A model generated the notes under the pieces. The model searched no databases, was not told the origin of the DNA, and saw only the letters and a program-made list of their open reading frames with translations. Shown here piece by piece: positions 19,920 through 29,935 of a DNA stretch of 64,000 nucleotides. The DNA comes from Thalassoglobus neptunius (GTDB lineage Bacteria > Planctomycetota > Planctomycetia > Planctomycetales > Planctomycetaceae). The translations under genes and the position numbers were made by a program. The number at the start of each line of letters is the position of its first letter. Positions within the stretch are counted from its first letter, which is position 1. The stretch spans positions 1-64,000 of the forward strand of contig NZ_SIHI01000001.1 in the NCBI RefSeq assembly GCF_007859735.1, given 5' to 3'.

Positions 19920-22226
19920 ATGCTGAGGATGCATCAAAAATCCGGCCGAAAATGGAGACTTGCCACAGCAGTTTTGGCGAGCCTCGCCGTTGGCTGCGTT
20001 CAATCTCGGAACGACGTTTCGTATCTGGGTGACCCCAACGTCAGCTATTACCGTGATCACGCCACCGAAATTGACTATCCGGCGGTCGATTCGCCCATAT
20101 CTCCGGAAGTTGTCGACACACAGGTTCCCGTCACGGTCCGTTCGAAAGAACACTTGGAAATTCGTGAAATTTCGCTCGGAGAAGCGGTTCAGACCGCTCT
20201 GATGAATAGCGAAATCATCCGCCCGGCAGGAACATTCCTCTCGACGGGCAACAGCATCTATACGAATCCTAATCAGATTCCATCGGTTTACGATCCTGCC
20301 ATTCAGGAGAGTGGAGTTCTCTTCGGAGGACGAGGTGTCGAAGCTGCGCTTTCCGCGTTTGATGCTCAGTTCCAGACTTCGATGATCTGGGGCCGAAATG
20401 AACAAGCGACAAACAACGCCTTCTCTGGCGGGGGAATCGCGGGTGGAGGGATTCAGGTTGCGGAAACCGGAACCTTCGCTTCATCGCTCTCAAAAACCTT
20501 CGCGAACGGGGGCAGTCTGAGCGTCAATCACAACGTCAACTACCTCGGAACGAACGCTCCGTCTGTCTTCCAGTCGGTCTATTCCGGGAACGTGCAGCTG
20601 CAATACCAGTTGCCGTTGTTAGCTGGTGCGGGGACTGAGTTTACACGCATTGCCGGACCGATTGGTCAGTCATTCGGCGGGATCTCCGGGGTCTCTCAGG
20701 GGGTCTTGATTGCCCGAATTAACAATGACGTCACCATCGCCGACTTCCAGCTGGCTGTGAGAAATCTCGTCAAAGATGTTGAGGATGCCTACTGGGACCT
20801 GTACCTCGCGTACCAGCAGTTCCACGTTGCGATTCAGACGCGGGAATCGACTTACAAGCTTCGCCAGTTGTTTGCCACTCAGTACGAAATCGGACAACAA
20901 GGCGTCTATCTTTCCGACGTCTATCAAGCTTCGGATCAGTTCTACGGAACCGAAGTTTCTGCCACGAACGCACAGGCCGCGATTTACTCGCAGGAAATTC
21001 GCCTCCGTCGCTTGCTTGGATTGCCGGTCAGCGATGGCACAGTCCTTCGTCCAAGCGATGCTCCAGTGACTGCTGAAATCATTCCTGACTGGTATCAGTC
21101 CTTGACTGAAGCTCTGACACATCGAACAGAACTTCGTCGACAAAAGTGGAACATCAAGAGTCTTCAATTGCAGCTTCAAGCAGCCGAAAGCCTCGTTCGT
21201 CCACGGCTTGACTTCGTGAGCGGTTATCAGATCAACGGGTTTGGAGATGAACTCCTGGGCTACAACCAACCGGAATTTGGTAACTTTTACGAATCCGTCG
21301 GAACCAGCAACCTGACCGGATGGAATCTCGGGTTTCAGATGCGATGGGATATCGGCATGAGGTCTCAGCGAGCCCAGGTGCAAAACTACGAACTGCGACT
21401 CGCCAAAGCTGAGAAAGTCCTGATGGAACAAGAGGAAGAAATCAGCCTCGAACTGGGGATTTCCTTCCAGGAACTGAGCCGGACTTATCAAGCTGCCGCC
21501 TCCAACTATAACCGAGTCGACGCTGTTCAACGGGAAATTAAGAACCGTCGCGAGCGATTGAATCTGATCGAAGATCCCGATGTGGTTCTGCGATCTGTGA
21601 TTCGTGGTGCGGAAGCGGAAATTGCCTACCACCAAAGCGTGGTGGACTACAACAAAGCTATCACCAACTTTGAGTTGCGAAAAGGAACTCTTCTCATCAA
21701 CAGCGGTGTGATGTTGGCTGAAGGGGGATGGCAACCCGAGGCATACGAAGATGCCCGGTATCACAGCGATGCCCGGCTTCACGCGAAGCCCGCAAAGTTG
21801 CCGGTTGAATCCCCACCATCCTTCTCGGTTGATGCTCCATTTGGGGGAGTGTACCTCTCGCGACCGGCATCGGAATCAGGCCATCAGTTGATGCCAATTG
21901 AATCGGATCTCGAATCACTTCCACCGATTGGTGACGATGTGGCTCCAATGGAAAATGGAGCTGCGGGATCAACTCCTCAACTTGCCCCACCGGCCCCATC
22001 GGGAGATGTTCCTGCTGCACCACCGTCACCGGCAGCCACACCGGCGGCTCCACAACCGCCAGCTGTGCAACAACAACCAACGGTTCCTTCGGTTACCCCG
22101 CAGGAAGCTCCAGAACCTCTGCAAAAGCCCAACGTTGATCCGCCTGCCAAACCGGACGGGCAAGGGAGCACAACATCGACAACAGAGGTCTTTGATGAGT
22201 CTTTCGTCTGGAAACCAAACAAGTAG
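19920..22226 (+). CDS. TolC-family outer membrane lipoprotein with Pro-rich C-terminal tail
   Basis: The 768-residue product starts with a lipoprotein signal ending LASLAVGC (Cys at about 26). The central region, about 80-590, has two TolC-like repeats with long helices: LAVRNLVKDVEDAYWDLYLAYQQF, given here in part, and an equivalent SLELGISFQEL segment later. The last 130 residues are dominated by Pro, Ala and Gln, such as APPAPSGDVPAAPPSP, a probable periplasmic or wall-spanning tail. GAGGGAG about 13 bases upstream supports the start; Met 4 is an alternative. The other TolC-like gene (307-2226) has its low-complexity part at the N-terminus instead. A terminator hairpin follows at 22352. 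Confidence 0.85.
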   Translation: MLRMHQKSGRKWRLATAVLASLAVGCVQSRNDVSYLGDPNVSYYRDHATEIDYPAVDSPISPEVVDTQVPVTVRSKEHLEIREISLGEAVQTALMNSEIIRPAGTFLSTGNSIYTNPNQIPSVYDPAIQESGVLFGGRGVEAALSAFDAQFQTSMIWGRNEQATNNAFSGGGIAGGGIQVAETGTFASSLSKTFANGGSLSVNHNVNYLGTNAPSVFQSVYSGNVQLQYQLPLLAGAGTEFTRIAGPIGQSFGGISGVSQGVLIARINNDVTIADFQLAVRNLVKDVEDAYWDLYLAYQQFHVAIQTRESTYKLRQLFATQYEIGQQGVYLSDVYQASDQFYGTEVSATNAQAAIYSQEIRLRRLLGLPVSDGTVLRPSDAPVTAEIIPDWYQSLTEALTHRTELRRQKWNIKSLQLQLQAAESLVRPRLDFVSGYQINGFGDELLGYNQPEFGNFYESVGTSNLTGWNLGFQMRWDIGMRSQRAQVQNYELRLAKAEKVLMEQEEEISLELGISFQELSRTYQAAASNYNRVDAVQREIKNRRERLNLIEDPDVVLRSVIRGAEAEIAYHQSVVDYNKAITNFELRKGTLLINSGVMLAEGGWQPEAYEDARYHSDARLHAKPAKLPVESPPSFSVDAPFGGVYLSRPASESGHQLMPIESDLESLPPIGDDVAPMENGAAGSTPQLAPPAPSGDVPAAPPSPAATPAAPQPPAVQQQPTVPSVTPQEAPEPLQKPNVDPPAKPDGQGSTTSTTEVFDESFVWKPNK

Positions 22227-22351
22227 CCGACTCTCAAGAGAACACGACACTCTCGACATTCACCTGCTGACACTTCGTCACCGCACGAATCTCGTCAGCG
22301 ATGATCGCGGGAGATGTCGTCCTCGTTGAGCGAACACGTCTATCAAACGAC

Positions 22352-22380
22352 AGAACGGCCCACAAATTGTGGGCCGTTCT
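22352..22380. terminator. Terminator between TolC-like and LolA-like genes
   Basis: AGAACGGCCCACAA pairs with TTGTGGGCCGTTCT around a very short centre, followed by TGTTT on the plus strand. It lies between convergent genes and could serve both. Confidence 0.7.
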
Positions 22381-22465
22381 TGTTTCGTCCTGAGCGAGTT
22401 GACTCAGTTATCAACCGGATTTTCGCAGCGAATGCTGAATTTCCAATCCCGATAAGGACAACGCT

Positions 22466-23464
22466 TTACGGTGCTTGTTCGTTCTCAGTGGAAGCGTCTT
22501 CTGATCCTCCAGCTGCGAGCTTGATGGTCTCGATAAAGACCGCCGTTTCATCTCGTTCCTCCATTCCCGGAGGTGCGAGATAACTGAATGCTCGAGTCGG
22601 AATTGGCTTGTCGAGCTGGATGTTGCTGAAATCGAGAGTCAGAATCGGCCGAAATGCTTTTCGGTCCTGAGCGAGTTGCTTCAGATACTGAATCCGGACC
22701 GGGAAGCTGTCTTCTGTTCGAAATGTGACCAGAACTCGATCAGGCAGAAACTGAACGACTTGCGTCATCATCGTGCCCAAATTGGCTTGCAGGGTTTCCT
22801 GCTGCATCGTGTTCCAGTGGCCCTGGATGATGGCAACAGGCGTTCCGCTTTCGTCTTCGTAGCGAATGTCATCGAAGAGGAAAGTTCGCTCCAGCGACGC
22901 GAGCATCGCCGGAAGTCCCCCGATGCCAATCTCCGCAGCCCGCATCGCCGCAGTTGCCTGAGGCTCGCTGAGATCGAGGTATTGCTGCGTTTCCTTCAGA
23001 ATTTTCTGGATATCACGTCGGCTCAGTTCGATCTGGGGTGTTTCGCCCGCGTCGGCGGGCTCTTTCTTGCTGATCTCTCGCCGCGTGTGCAGGATCTGCC
23101 CGTCACAGACTTCGAGAAATTGCCCCTGCATATCCCCCAATTCTACAAAATACTCGACCCGGGTCCGGAACCCCGTCCCTGCCAGATACTTTCCGGAGGA
23201 GACGAACCGGTAATTCCCTAAAGTCGCCCGCTGAGACATGTCGGCCTGAACGGATTCTCTCTTGAATAGCTCAGATCGAGCCTGACGCAAGAGCCCGAGG
23301 GCCTCTTCGTTTTGGGCTGTAACAGTTTCCTCTTCAACGGGTTGCGCCGTTTCCTGCGACTCCTCCTCAGGGGGAGTTTCGGCCTGGGGCCAGGCGACGG
23401 CGATGGAAATCGGACCCGTCAACGCAACGAGGACGAGAAGTGTCAAAGTGAATCGATTTTGCAT
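22466..23464 (-). CDS. Exported LolA-like / DUF2092-like protein
   Basis: The 332-residue product has a signal peptide (MQNRFTLTLLVLVALTG, cleaved near AVAWPQA) and an acidic Glu/Pro/Gln-rich linker to about residue 50. The remainder has alternating strands and segments such as LGNYRFVSSGKYLAGTGF, FLEVCDGQILHTRREI, and a closing FSNIQLDKPIPTRAFSYL, which resemble periplasmic lipoprotein-carrier (LolA) or DUF2092 beta sheets. No Lol partner lies nearby, so the function is open. Converges with the TolC-like gene. Confidence 0.65.
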   Translation of the reverse strand: MQNRFTLTLLVLVALTGPISIAVAWPQAETPPEEESQETAQPVEEETVTAQNEEALGLLRQARSELFKRESVQADMSQRATLGNYRFVSSGKYLAGTGFRTRVEYFVELGDMQGQFLEVCDGQILHTRREISKKEPADAGETPQIELSRRDIQKILKETQQYLDLSEPQATAAMRAAEIGIGGLPAMLASLERTFLFDDIRYEDESGTPVAIIQGHWNTMQQETLQANLGTMMTQVVQFLPDRVLVTFRTEDSFPVRIQYLKQLAQDRKAFRPILTLDFSNIQLDKPIPTRAFSYLAPPGMEERDETAVFIETIKLAAGGSEDASTENEQAP

Positions 23465-23690
23465 GTTGGCACGAAAATGACGAATTTTCCAAAGGTTCAG
23501 GTCTCAACGATCCGAAGAAAGAAGTGAGTGTGAGCCTGTTCTGTCGCAACGTGATCGCGACACACGGCCGGACAATACACGCAGTCGACACACGGTGTCA
23601 CTGTCACAAATCAGTTTAGCTGTCATTGACACTGTTGGTCGACCGCAATCTGGAGCGATTCAACGAGACCAGAACGGAAGAGGTCAAACG

Positions 23691-24908
23691 ATGCGACTCT
23701 ATTTTCTGGCTTTGGGAACATTGCTGATCGTGTGCGTAGGATGTGCACATGATGGACAACAGCTTCTCGAAACTAACAAAAATCGGTACTATGCACCTCC
23801 TGCAGCAGCGCTGCAGCATCCTGGTCCTATGGTCGGTGGCCCCGGCCCCGGAGTGATGCAAGTCGGACACCAAGTTCCTGGCCCGCCAATGGGCGCAATG
23901 GGAGCAGCTCCCGGTGGAGCACCTTTCGTTTGTCCTCCTGGGACAGGCGGAGCAGTTGTGACAACCTCACAAGTGCGATTCCTCGGACCAGAGGGAATGC
24001 ACGTTGGCTGGCAGATCGGTGGCGGATTCGCCGAAAACCAGTTGATGGCTCCAGGACGCTACAACTTCCGACAGGCTGCCACCTATCGGCTCAAGTTCAG
24101 CAACATTCCTGGTCGTGAAGGTCTGGTCGTCTATCCTTCGCTGCACATCTACCCAACTCATCCAACAACAGCAGCTTACCTCGAGCACAATGCTCTGCCG
24201 CTGCGAGTGAACGATGAGGACCTCGATCAGGTCGAAACCAACAACTTCGTCACGAAGGTCATCTACCTTCCAGATGCGAAGTATCAGGAACTCGCCATTG
24301 CTGGTGTTGAGGAACTCGTTTCCACACGACTGGCACCCGGACTTGATCCTGTGACTGAAGCTGACCGACGCGGAACAATCATGGCTGTCCTGCGAATGGG
24401 TAACATGGACCTCGAAATGCCTGGTCAGCCAGGACAGCTCGGCGAAGTTCGTGGAGCCAACGGAGAAATCGTTCAGACTCAGTACGCTGACGGTGAAAAA
24501 GGACAGCACATCGCACCTGTCCCAGTCGGAAGCCACGAAGGCATCGGACGCGGCGGAGTTCCTTCAGACATGATGGTTGGAACCTCAGGTGGTCCTGGAC
24601 AACCTGCTTACGATCCAATCTCAGGAGTCAACGGAGTTCCTCAGTACGGAATGCCTTACGTTGGAACACCAATCGGACTTCCTGGTCCTCCTCACATCCC
24701 ACTCGGTCGTCCAGCTGGTCTGCAGTCCATCACACTGCGAAACACCACCGACTACCAGGTTTCGGGTCCTGTTGAAGACATGTTGATCGACGTTCGACAT
24801 GAGCCAGGAATTCGGATGCCAGAACCTGTCAAGTACATCCAGTACACAGAAAAGCATCCTGGATACCAGGCAAGCGACCTCTCGGTTCCAGCTTGGGCTC
24901 AGCAGTAA
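23691..24908 (+). CDS. Exported lipoprotein, planctomycete-type, paralogue of the next gene
   Basis: The 405-residue product starts at ATG 23691 (GGAAGAGG about 9 bases ahead); the frame is open from 23595 but the lipoprotein signal [11 protein letters not shown] starts at 23691. A Gly/Pro-rich stretch (about 30-85) is followed by a domain from about 100 to 245 with [33 protein letters not shown] and [12 protein letters not shown]. The same domain plan occurs in the next gene. The C-terminal half is again Gly/Pro-rich ([24 protein letters not shown]). I recognise no named family. It is probably lipid-anchored in an outer layer and structural. Two hairpins separate it from the next gene. Confidence 0.75.
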   Translation: MRLYFLALGTLLIVCVGCAHDGQQLLETNKNRYYAPPAAALQHPGPMVGGPGPGVMQVGHQVPGPPMGAMGAAPGGAPFVCPPGTGGAVVTTSQVRFLGPEGMHVGWQIGGGFAENQLMAPGRYNFRQAATYRLKFSNIPGREGLVVYPSLHIYPTHPTTAAYLEHNALPLRVNDEDLDQVETNNFVTKVIYLPDAKYQELAIAGVEELVSTRLAPGLDPVTEADRRGTIMAVLRMGNMDLEMPGQPGQLGEVRGANGEIVQTQYADGEKGQHIAPVPVGSHEGIGRGGVPSDMMVGTSGGPGQPAYDPISGVNGVPQYGMPYVGTPIGLPGPPHIPLGRPAGLQSITLRNTTDYQVSGPVEDMLIDVRHEPGIRMPEPVKYIQYTEKHPGYQASDLSVPAWAQQ

Positions 24909-24921
24909 TCTTTGACGAGAC

Positions 24922-24945
24922 GACCGGGAGTTGCGACTCCCGGTC
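24922..24945 (+). terminator. Intrinsic terminator after the 23691 gene
   Basis: GACCGGGAGT pairs with ACTCCCGGTC around loop TGCG, followed by CTTTTGTGTTTT, a strong rho-independent pattern 13 bases after the stop codon. Confidence 0.8.
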
Positions 24946-24959
24946 CTTTTGTGTTTTCA

Positions 24960-24985
24960 ACCGCACACTGAATCGAGTGTGCGGT
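24960..24985 (+). terminator. Second hairpin after the 23691 gene
   Basis: ACCGCACACT pairs with AGTGTGCGGT around six bases. No T-run follows, so it is a weaker terminator candidate or a leader structure of the next gene (start 25059). Confidence 0.45.
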
Positions 24986-25058
24986 CACTGTCTATCTGAG
25001 TTCGGTCGAGCGAGTTCCTCATTCCGGCCGAAATGTTGCAAGTCGAAAGCGAACGATC

Positions 25059-25736
25059 ATGCTTCCGAAACAAACACTCTCAGCCATGATTGCCATCATC
25101 GGCGTGCTGTTTTGCTCGTGGGCAGGTGCTGAAGACCGGCATTTCCTCATGAACGCGCAAACGATGCCGACAGGGGAGGCTGCTCGCTGGAGCCTGATGA
25201 CCAATCCTCAGAAGTACGGCTACTTTCAACCGGTTGAAATCTCGCTTCCATCGGCCGGTCACGTCAGCTTCTATCAGGGTTCTCCACAGAGTCCTGTACT
25301 GACGCAAGCTCCTTCGCAAGCCGGAATGATGGTCGGACACACCTATCGTGTTCGAATCAGTGGAATGCCCGAGTACCCCGGCGTCGAGTTGTACCCAACC
25401 ATCGAATTGCTGGATCGACTCCATCCGCCCGAAGGCGAAGCTGAGAACTTCCCGATTCCCATCGAACTGACTCGCGAAGAAATTCAGATCGTCCTTCAGG
25501 AACGAATGGTCACGAAAGTGGTCTATCTGGAACAGCCCGAGTTTGCCGTCCCGTTTGAACAAGGGGCACAAATTCATGTTGAGGATCTTCCAGTCAAAAC
25601 GAATCTCATTCAGGCAGCCGATGAACGCGGCCGACCGATGGCCATCGTTCGTATCGGAGGACGGATTCCTGATCCGATGTCGCCGAACGACGAATTTTAC
25701 AGTCGCTCACCCATCAAGATTTCCCCTGCCCGATAG
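25059..25736 (+). CDS. Exported protein paralogous to the preceding lipoprotein
   Basis: The 225-residue product has a signal peptide (MLPKQTLSAMIAIIGVLFCS, cleaved near AGAED). Its core repeats the plan of the preceding gene: HTYRVRISGMPEYPGVELYP, then ERMVTKVVYLEQPEFAVP, then RGRPMAIVRIGGRIPDP. Identity is modest but the order TYR(V/L)x(F/I)S, VxLYP, VTKV(I/V)YL and (M)AxxR(I/M)G is kept. It lacks the Gly/Pro-rich flanks of its paralogue and has no lipobox Cys in the signal. The ribosome binding site is weak. Function unknown; probably exported beside its paralogue. Confidence 0.75.
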   Translation: MLPKQTLSAMIAIIGVLFCSWAGAEDRHFLMNAQTMPTGEAARWSLMTNPQKYGYFQPVEISLPSAGHVSFYQGSPQSPVLTQAPSQAGMMVGHTYRVRISGMPEYPGVELYPTIELLDRLHPPEGEAENFPIPIELTREEIQIVLQERMVTKVVYLEQPEFAVPFEQGAQIHVEDLPVKTNLIQAADERGRPMAIVRIGGRIPDPMSPNDEFYSRSPIKISPAR

Positions 25737-25847
25737 AGCACATTTCGAACTGGGCCAATGAACTCATTCAGCCTGACGAGAAATTCGCTCACCCACCTAT
25801 CCGGTTGAGTCACTTCACTTTCAACTGATCAACAGGAATCGCCGACG

Positions 25848-27392
25848 ATGACAATTTTCCGTCGACTCCATCAGCCATCCCATCATGATCTGTTTCGTGC
25901 TGCAGCTCCCGTTCTGCTTGGCGGGGCGCTGTTGTTCGCATCTTCCTGCGGGTCCGCTCGCCCCTTTGGTCGATCGGCTTTCAACTCGAAGCCGTCTCCT
26001 CAGTTACAGGCGGAACAGGGAGTCCAACACGCCTACACGGACAGTGCCGATCCGTCCGGGAAAATGATCACCCAACTGGATCATCAGGCACGCACGTCGG
26101 CGACACAGACAACTCCAACTGTTCAGGAACAGCTCTCACGAGGCGAAGATCCCTTCCTGTCCACCCCTTCTGCTCCGACAAACCATGTCGATCCGGCATT
26201 CCAAACTGCCAGCGCACAGATGCCGCCCGCGACTGCTGCTCCTGTCGCTGCGATGAACTCCGGCCCTTATGGATCGGATGAAATCCTCCAGACATCGGCC
26301 GAAGTCATTGAACGAGCACAACGAGCGCAGCTGCAGGCAGCTGCTCGATACGCTCCCGAACCACGCGTTCCACTCAATTCACAAGTCCGGCAAGTTGCCT
26401 CTTTCGAATGCCCCACGGGAACCTGTCCTCCGTCGAGCGTTACAGCCAGTGGCCCTTGTGCATGTGCTGCCACTGGACCGGAATTCATCGGAGACGAATA
26501 CGTCTGTGATGGTGGAGACCGCGACACCAAGGTTTATCATTACCGATCAGACCGCTACGGGCTGAATACTGAAGACACCGTCGGGGAGTGGGTTGACGAA
26601 ATGGGCGAACTGCAAGTGAAGCCCTCAACGCGCACCTGCGTCTATGCACCTCGTTTCGGTTCGGTCCGCTCGGCAACTCTTCCGCAAGTTGGAATCGATG
26701 TCGATGGTGTGGCTGGGCATCACGATCAGGTTGGCCTCGCCGGAATGGATACCAAGCAGATCCTCGACGAGAAGACTCACACAGACGAAGCTCTGGCAAT
26801 GCTGGTGCGATCCCGTGCAAGTGGATTGGAACACAAAGCCGCGGACGACTCGCTTCACCAGAACATCGCTCCACATCATCACATCAAACTTCTCAATGTC
26901 TATCAGGACATCGTCTTCCTGAAAGACGGGTTGTTCGACAAGATCGATCGAGCGGCATTGAGCGAAAGCATTGCCATTGCTCAGGACTGGACTGCCGATC
27001 AGGGAGTTGTCATCTACGCCCACGACCAGGCAGGACAGGAAGTCCAGGCTCGCATCTTCGCACAGGACTACACTGGAGTTGAAGACAAGAGTACGCCGGG
27101 CGAACTGGCCATCGTGAAAGCTGTCGATAAGTCGACCGCCAAGCCGGGCGAAGAGTTGACCTTCACGATCCGATTCGACAATACAGGTGACCGACCATTG
27201 AGCAAGGTTCGAATCGTCGACAATCTTTCTCCTCGTCTCGCATTCATCGAGAACTCTGTCGATTCGAATCTGGACGGAAGCGTCGATAAGGAAGACAACG
27301 GTCAGGGCAGCCAGATCCTGACATTCAAATTTGACAAACCTCTTGAAGGCCATACCGGAGGCTGGGTCTCCTTCAAGTGCCTGGTTCGCTAA
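25848..27392 (+). CDS. Exported protein with C-terminal DUF11 conserved-repeat domain
   Basis: The 514-residue product begins with a lipoprotein-like signal (LLGGALLFASSCG, Cys at about 34). Residues 40-200 are low-complexity Pro/Gln/Ala. A cysteine pair region FECPTGTCPPSS and CACAATG lies near 185-205, then a region with GDEYVCDGGDRDTKVYHY. The end (about 420-514) is a DUF11 domain: VKAVDKSTAKPGEELTFTI, NTGDRPLSKVRIVDNLSPRL and GGWVSFKCLVR. DUF11 is an Ig-like surface domain, also seen in chlamydial and planctomycete envelope proteins. It is the third of three co-directional exported proteins and ends at a strong terminator. Confidence 0.82.
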   Translation: MTIFRRLHQPSHHDLFRAAAPVLLGGALLFASSCGSARPFGRSAFNSKPSPQLQAEQGVQHAYTDSADPSGKMITQLDHQARTSATQTTPTVQEQLSRGEDPFLSTPSAPTNHVDPAFQTASAQMPPATAAPVAAMNSGPYGSDEILQTSAEVIERAQRAQLQAAARYAPEPRVPLNSQVRQVASFECPTGTCPPSSVTASGPCACAATGPEFIGDEYVCDGGDRDTKVYHYRSDRYGLNTEDTVGEWVDEMGELQVKPSTRTCVYAPRFGSVRSATLPQVGIDVDGVAGHHDQVGLAGMDTKQILDEKTHTDEALAMLVRSRASGLEHKAADDSLHQNIAPHHHIKLLNVYQDIVFLKDGLFDKIDRAALSESIAIAQDWTADQGVVIYAHDQAGQEVQARIFAQDYTGVEDKSTPGELAIVKAVDKSTAKPGEELTFTIRFDNTGDRPLSKVRIVDNLSPRLAFIENSVDSNLDGSVDKEDNGQGSQILTFKFDKPLEGHTGGWVSFKCLVR

Positions 27393-27415
27393 GTCATTTG
27401 TGAAACAGTCGACCA

Positions 27416-27456
27416 CGGTTCTGCGAAGTTGAATCACCTTCAACTTTGCAGAACCG
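27416..27456 (+). terminator. Strong terminator after the DUF11 gene
   Basis: An 18-bp stem, starting CGGTTCTGC and closing GCAGAACCG, with one G-T pair and a 5-base loop is followed by TTTCTTTTTTGG. It lies 23 bases after the stop codon. Confidence 0.85.
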
Positions 27457-27658
27457 TTTCTTTTTTGGTGAGGCGAATCTCGCGAATGTTCGTCATCACC
27501 AAATGACCGAACCTGCTGCGGCCGCTGATTCTTTGACCGTCGATTTTTGAGGATTCGACGCGCATCCTTGTCGCAAACATCTTGAAGCGTCAGAATGAGG
27601 GGAACCAGATCTGACCGAGTGGGGTCATTGAGAGAAACGAGACATTCTAGGGGACGAC

Positions 27659-28669
27659 TTGGTGGTTCGCGTTGGCGTCATTGGAGGGACAGGTTACACA
27701 GCTCTTGAAGTAATGAGATTGCTTCAACGGCATCCTCATGCAGAAGTGACCGTTGTGACCAGCCGCTCCGAAACGGGTCCGGTGAGTTCTTCGCACCCGT
27801 CGCTGACGGGACAGATCACGGTCAACTTTACGAATCCCGATCCAGACGAGATCGCCGAGAAAACAGATGTCTGCTTCTGTTGTCTTCCCCATAAGGCGAG
27901 CATGGATTGCATTCCCTCACTGCTGGCTTCAGATGTCCGCGTCGTCGATCTTTCTGCGGATTATCGTCTTAGCGATCCGAGTGTGTACGAGAAGTGGTAT
28001 GGCCACGTACACACCGATCCGACTCGCCTGGGCACCACAGTCTACGGTTTGCCCGAACTCTATCGAGACCAGATTCGCGGACAGAATTTGGTAGCAAACC
28101 CCGGTTGCTACACGAGTACGTCAATCCTTGCACTCGCTCCATTCCTAAAAGCAGACCTGATTGATCCCCAAGCCATTATTATCGATGCCAAGAGTGGAGT
28201 TTCTGGAGCGGGTCGTTCTCCGAAAGTGGCGACGTTGTATGCGGAATGCAATGAAAGCTTTTCCGCCTATTCGGTGGGCAATCACCGCCATGCTCCAGAG
28301 ATCGAACAGGTCTTGTCGAATGCGTCGGGAAAGTCGGTCGAAGTGCTCTTCACGCCGCATCTAGTCCCGATGGATCGCGGGATCTTCGCCACGATCTATG
28401 CGACCCCAGCGAGAGACACAACTGAGAGTGAGCTGAAAGAAGCTCTGCGTGCGTTTTATTCCAACGAGAAATTCGTGCGCGTGGTCGATCACCTGCCGCG
28501 AACGAAAGATGTGGCGTATACGAATTTTTGCGATGTGACAGTGCGTTTGGTTCGCGGTCGAGTGATGATTCTCGCGGTGCTCGATAACATGATCAAAGGT
28601 GCTGCTGGCGTTGCGGTCCAGAATTTCAACTTGATTTCCGACTTTGACGAAGAGACTGCGTTGTTGTAA
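27659..28669 (+). CDS. argC: N-acetyl-gamma-glutamyl-phosphate reductase
   Basis: The 336-residue enzyme reduces N-acetylglutamyl phosphate to the semialdehyde with NADPH, the third step of arginine synthesis. [20 protein letters not shown] is the nucleotide-binding start, and [15 protein letters not shown] carries the catalytic Cys. The frame opens with TTG GTG; either codon (27659 or 27662) may be the start, with AGGGGA about 7 bases ahead. No other arg gene adjoins it, so arginine genes are dispersed. Confidence 0.93.
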   Translation: MVVRVGVIGGTGYTALEVMRLLQRHPHAEVTVVTSRSETGPVSSSHPSLTGQITVNFTNPDPDEIAEKTDVCFCCLPHKASMDCIPSLLASDVRVVDLSADYRLSDPSVYEKWYGHVHTDPTRLGTTVYGLPELYRDQIRGQNLVANPGCYTSTSILALAPFLKADLIDPQAIIIDAKSGVSGAGRSPKVATLYAECNESFSAYSVGNHRHAPEIEQVLSNASGKSVEVLFTPHLVPMDRGIFATIYATPARDTTESELKEALRAFYSNEKFVRVVDHLPRTKDVAYTNFCDVTVRLVRGRVMILAVLDNMIKGAAGVAVQNFNLISDFDEETALL

Positions 28670-28824
28670 CCAGCGATTCATGAGTGCATGGGAATTTTGA
28701 TGCCCTTCGGTGGTTGTCTCAATAGAGTTCTCGAATCGATCAACGTCTCCGAAACAAATCGATCTGCCTAAACTTCTGGATCGGTTTCAGGTTCACTTCA
28801 AGAAGGCTTAAGGGGTGAGAGAGT

Positions 28825-29841
28825 ATGAATGATTCATCTGAGAGTGCCTTCGAAAAAGAGCGTGAAGCCGTCGAAAAGCTGAGGGCAAGTCGACAGCAGA
28901 TCCGCGATGAACTTTCAAAGGTCATCGTGGGCCAGGATGAAGTCATCGAACAGGTATTATTAACCCTGTTCGCCGGGGGACACTGCTTGATCACCGGGGC
29001 TCCCGGTCTGGCGAAGACACTGCTTGTCAAATCAATCGCCCAGATCTTCCATCTCGATTTTCGACGCATCCAGTTCACTCCGGACTTGATGCCGGCCGAC
29101 ATCACAGGCACTGAGATCCTGGAAGAGACTTCTCACGGACGTCGCGAAATGACCTTTGTGAGAGGGCCCGTTTTCGCTAACGTGATCCTCGCTGACGAGA
29201 TCAATCGAACACCTCCTAAAACGCAGGCTGCGTTGCTTGAAGCAATGCAGGAGCATCAGGTCACAGCGGCCGGGGAAGTTTATCCGCTTGAGGAACCGTT
29301 TTTTGTGCTTGCAACACAGAACCCGATCGAGATGGAAGGAACTTATCCACTTCCAGAAGCCCAACTCGATCGATTCATGCTCAACGTTGTGATCAGCTAC
29401 CTTCCCGCCGAAGATGAAGTCGCTGTCGTCGAGCGAACAACAGCCGGTCGGCCGGCGAAAATCGAACCGTTGTTCACCGGCGAAAATGTGCTCGCCTTTC
29501 ACAGCGTCGTGCGGACTGTGCCTGTCGCGAGAGAGCTTATCGATTACGCCGTCCGGATCACGGCAGCATCCCGCCCCGGTCAGCCGGGGACACCGGAGTT
29601 CTCAAACAAATACGTCAGTTGGGGAGCCGGAACCCGGGCCTCTCAGTATCTGATTCTCGCTGCCAAAGCACGCGCTCTCCTGAACGGAAAAGCGCATGTC
29701 GGCGTTGAAGACATCAAAGCGATTGCGAAACCCGTTCTGCGGCATCGCATCCTTTTAAACTATAAAGCAGAGGCCGAAAGCTATTCCGTCGAAGACGTGA
29801 TCGAAAAAATCCTCGACTCGATTTCGCCTCCCGTTTCCTGA
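28825..29841 (+). CDS. MoxR-family AAA+ ATPase
   Basis: The 338-residue protein has Walker A at CLITGAPGLAKTLLVKS (about 54-66), Walker B at VILADEINRTPPKTQAALLE, sensor 1 in LATQNPIEMEGTYPLPEAQ, and FTPDLMPADITGTEIL, all diagnostic of MoxR/AAA_3. Such ATPases act as chaperones for partner proteins with VWA or DUF58 domains, whose genes usually follow directly. Here the next gene converges from the other strand, so this copy has no partner at the locus. Purine-rich AAGGGGTGAGAGAG precedes the ATG. Confidence 0.92.
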   Translation: MNDSSESAFEKEREAVEKLRASRQQIRDELSKVIVGQDEVIEQVLLTLFAGGHCLITGAPGLAKTLLVKSIAQIFHLDFRRIQFTPDLMPADITGTEILEETSHGRREMTFVRGPVFANVILADEINRTPPKTQAALLEAMQEHQVTAAGEVYPLEEPFFVLATQNPIEMEGTYPLPEAQLDRFMLNVVISYLPAEDEVAVVERTTAGRPAKIEPLFTGENVLAFHSVVRTVPVARELIDYAVRITAASRPGQPGTPEFSNKYVSWGAGTRASQYLILAAKARALLNGKAHVGVEDIKAIAKPVLRHRILLNYKAEAESYSVEDVIEKILDSISPPVS

Positions 29842-29935
29842 TGCGAACACGGATGCTTCAGCGGCATTGGCCAAGCCTTCGCCCTGAAGCTTTGTGAACT
29901 CAAGCAAAATTCCGCAGAGAAACCGGGGAACGGAA

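Noticed and set aside
20670-21782. A 370-codon minus-strand frame inside the TolC-like gene at 19920
   Set aside because: It is antisense to the TolC repeats and shows no domain; length alone is not evidence.
26625-27443. Minus-strand frame of 272 codons opposite the DUF11 gene
   Set aside because: It is antisense to DUF11 and has no signal or motif of its own.
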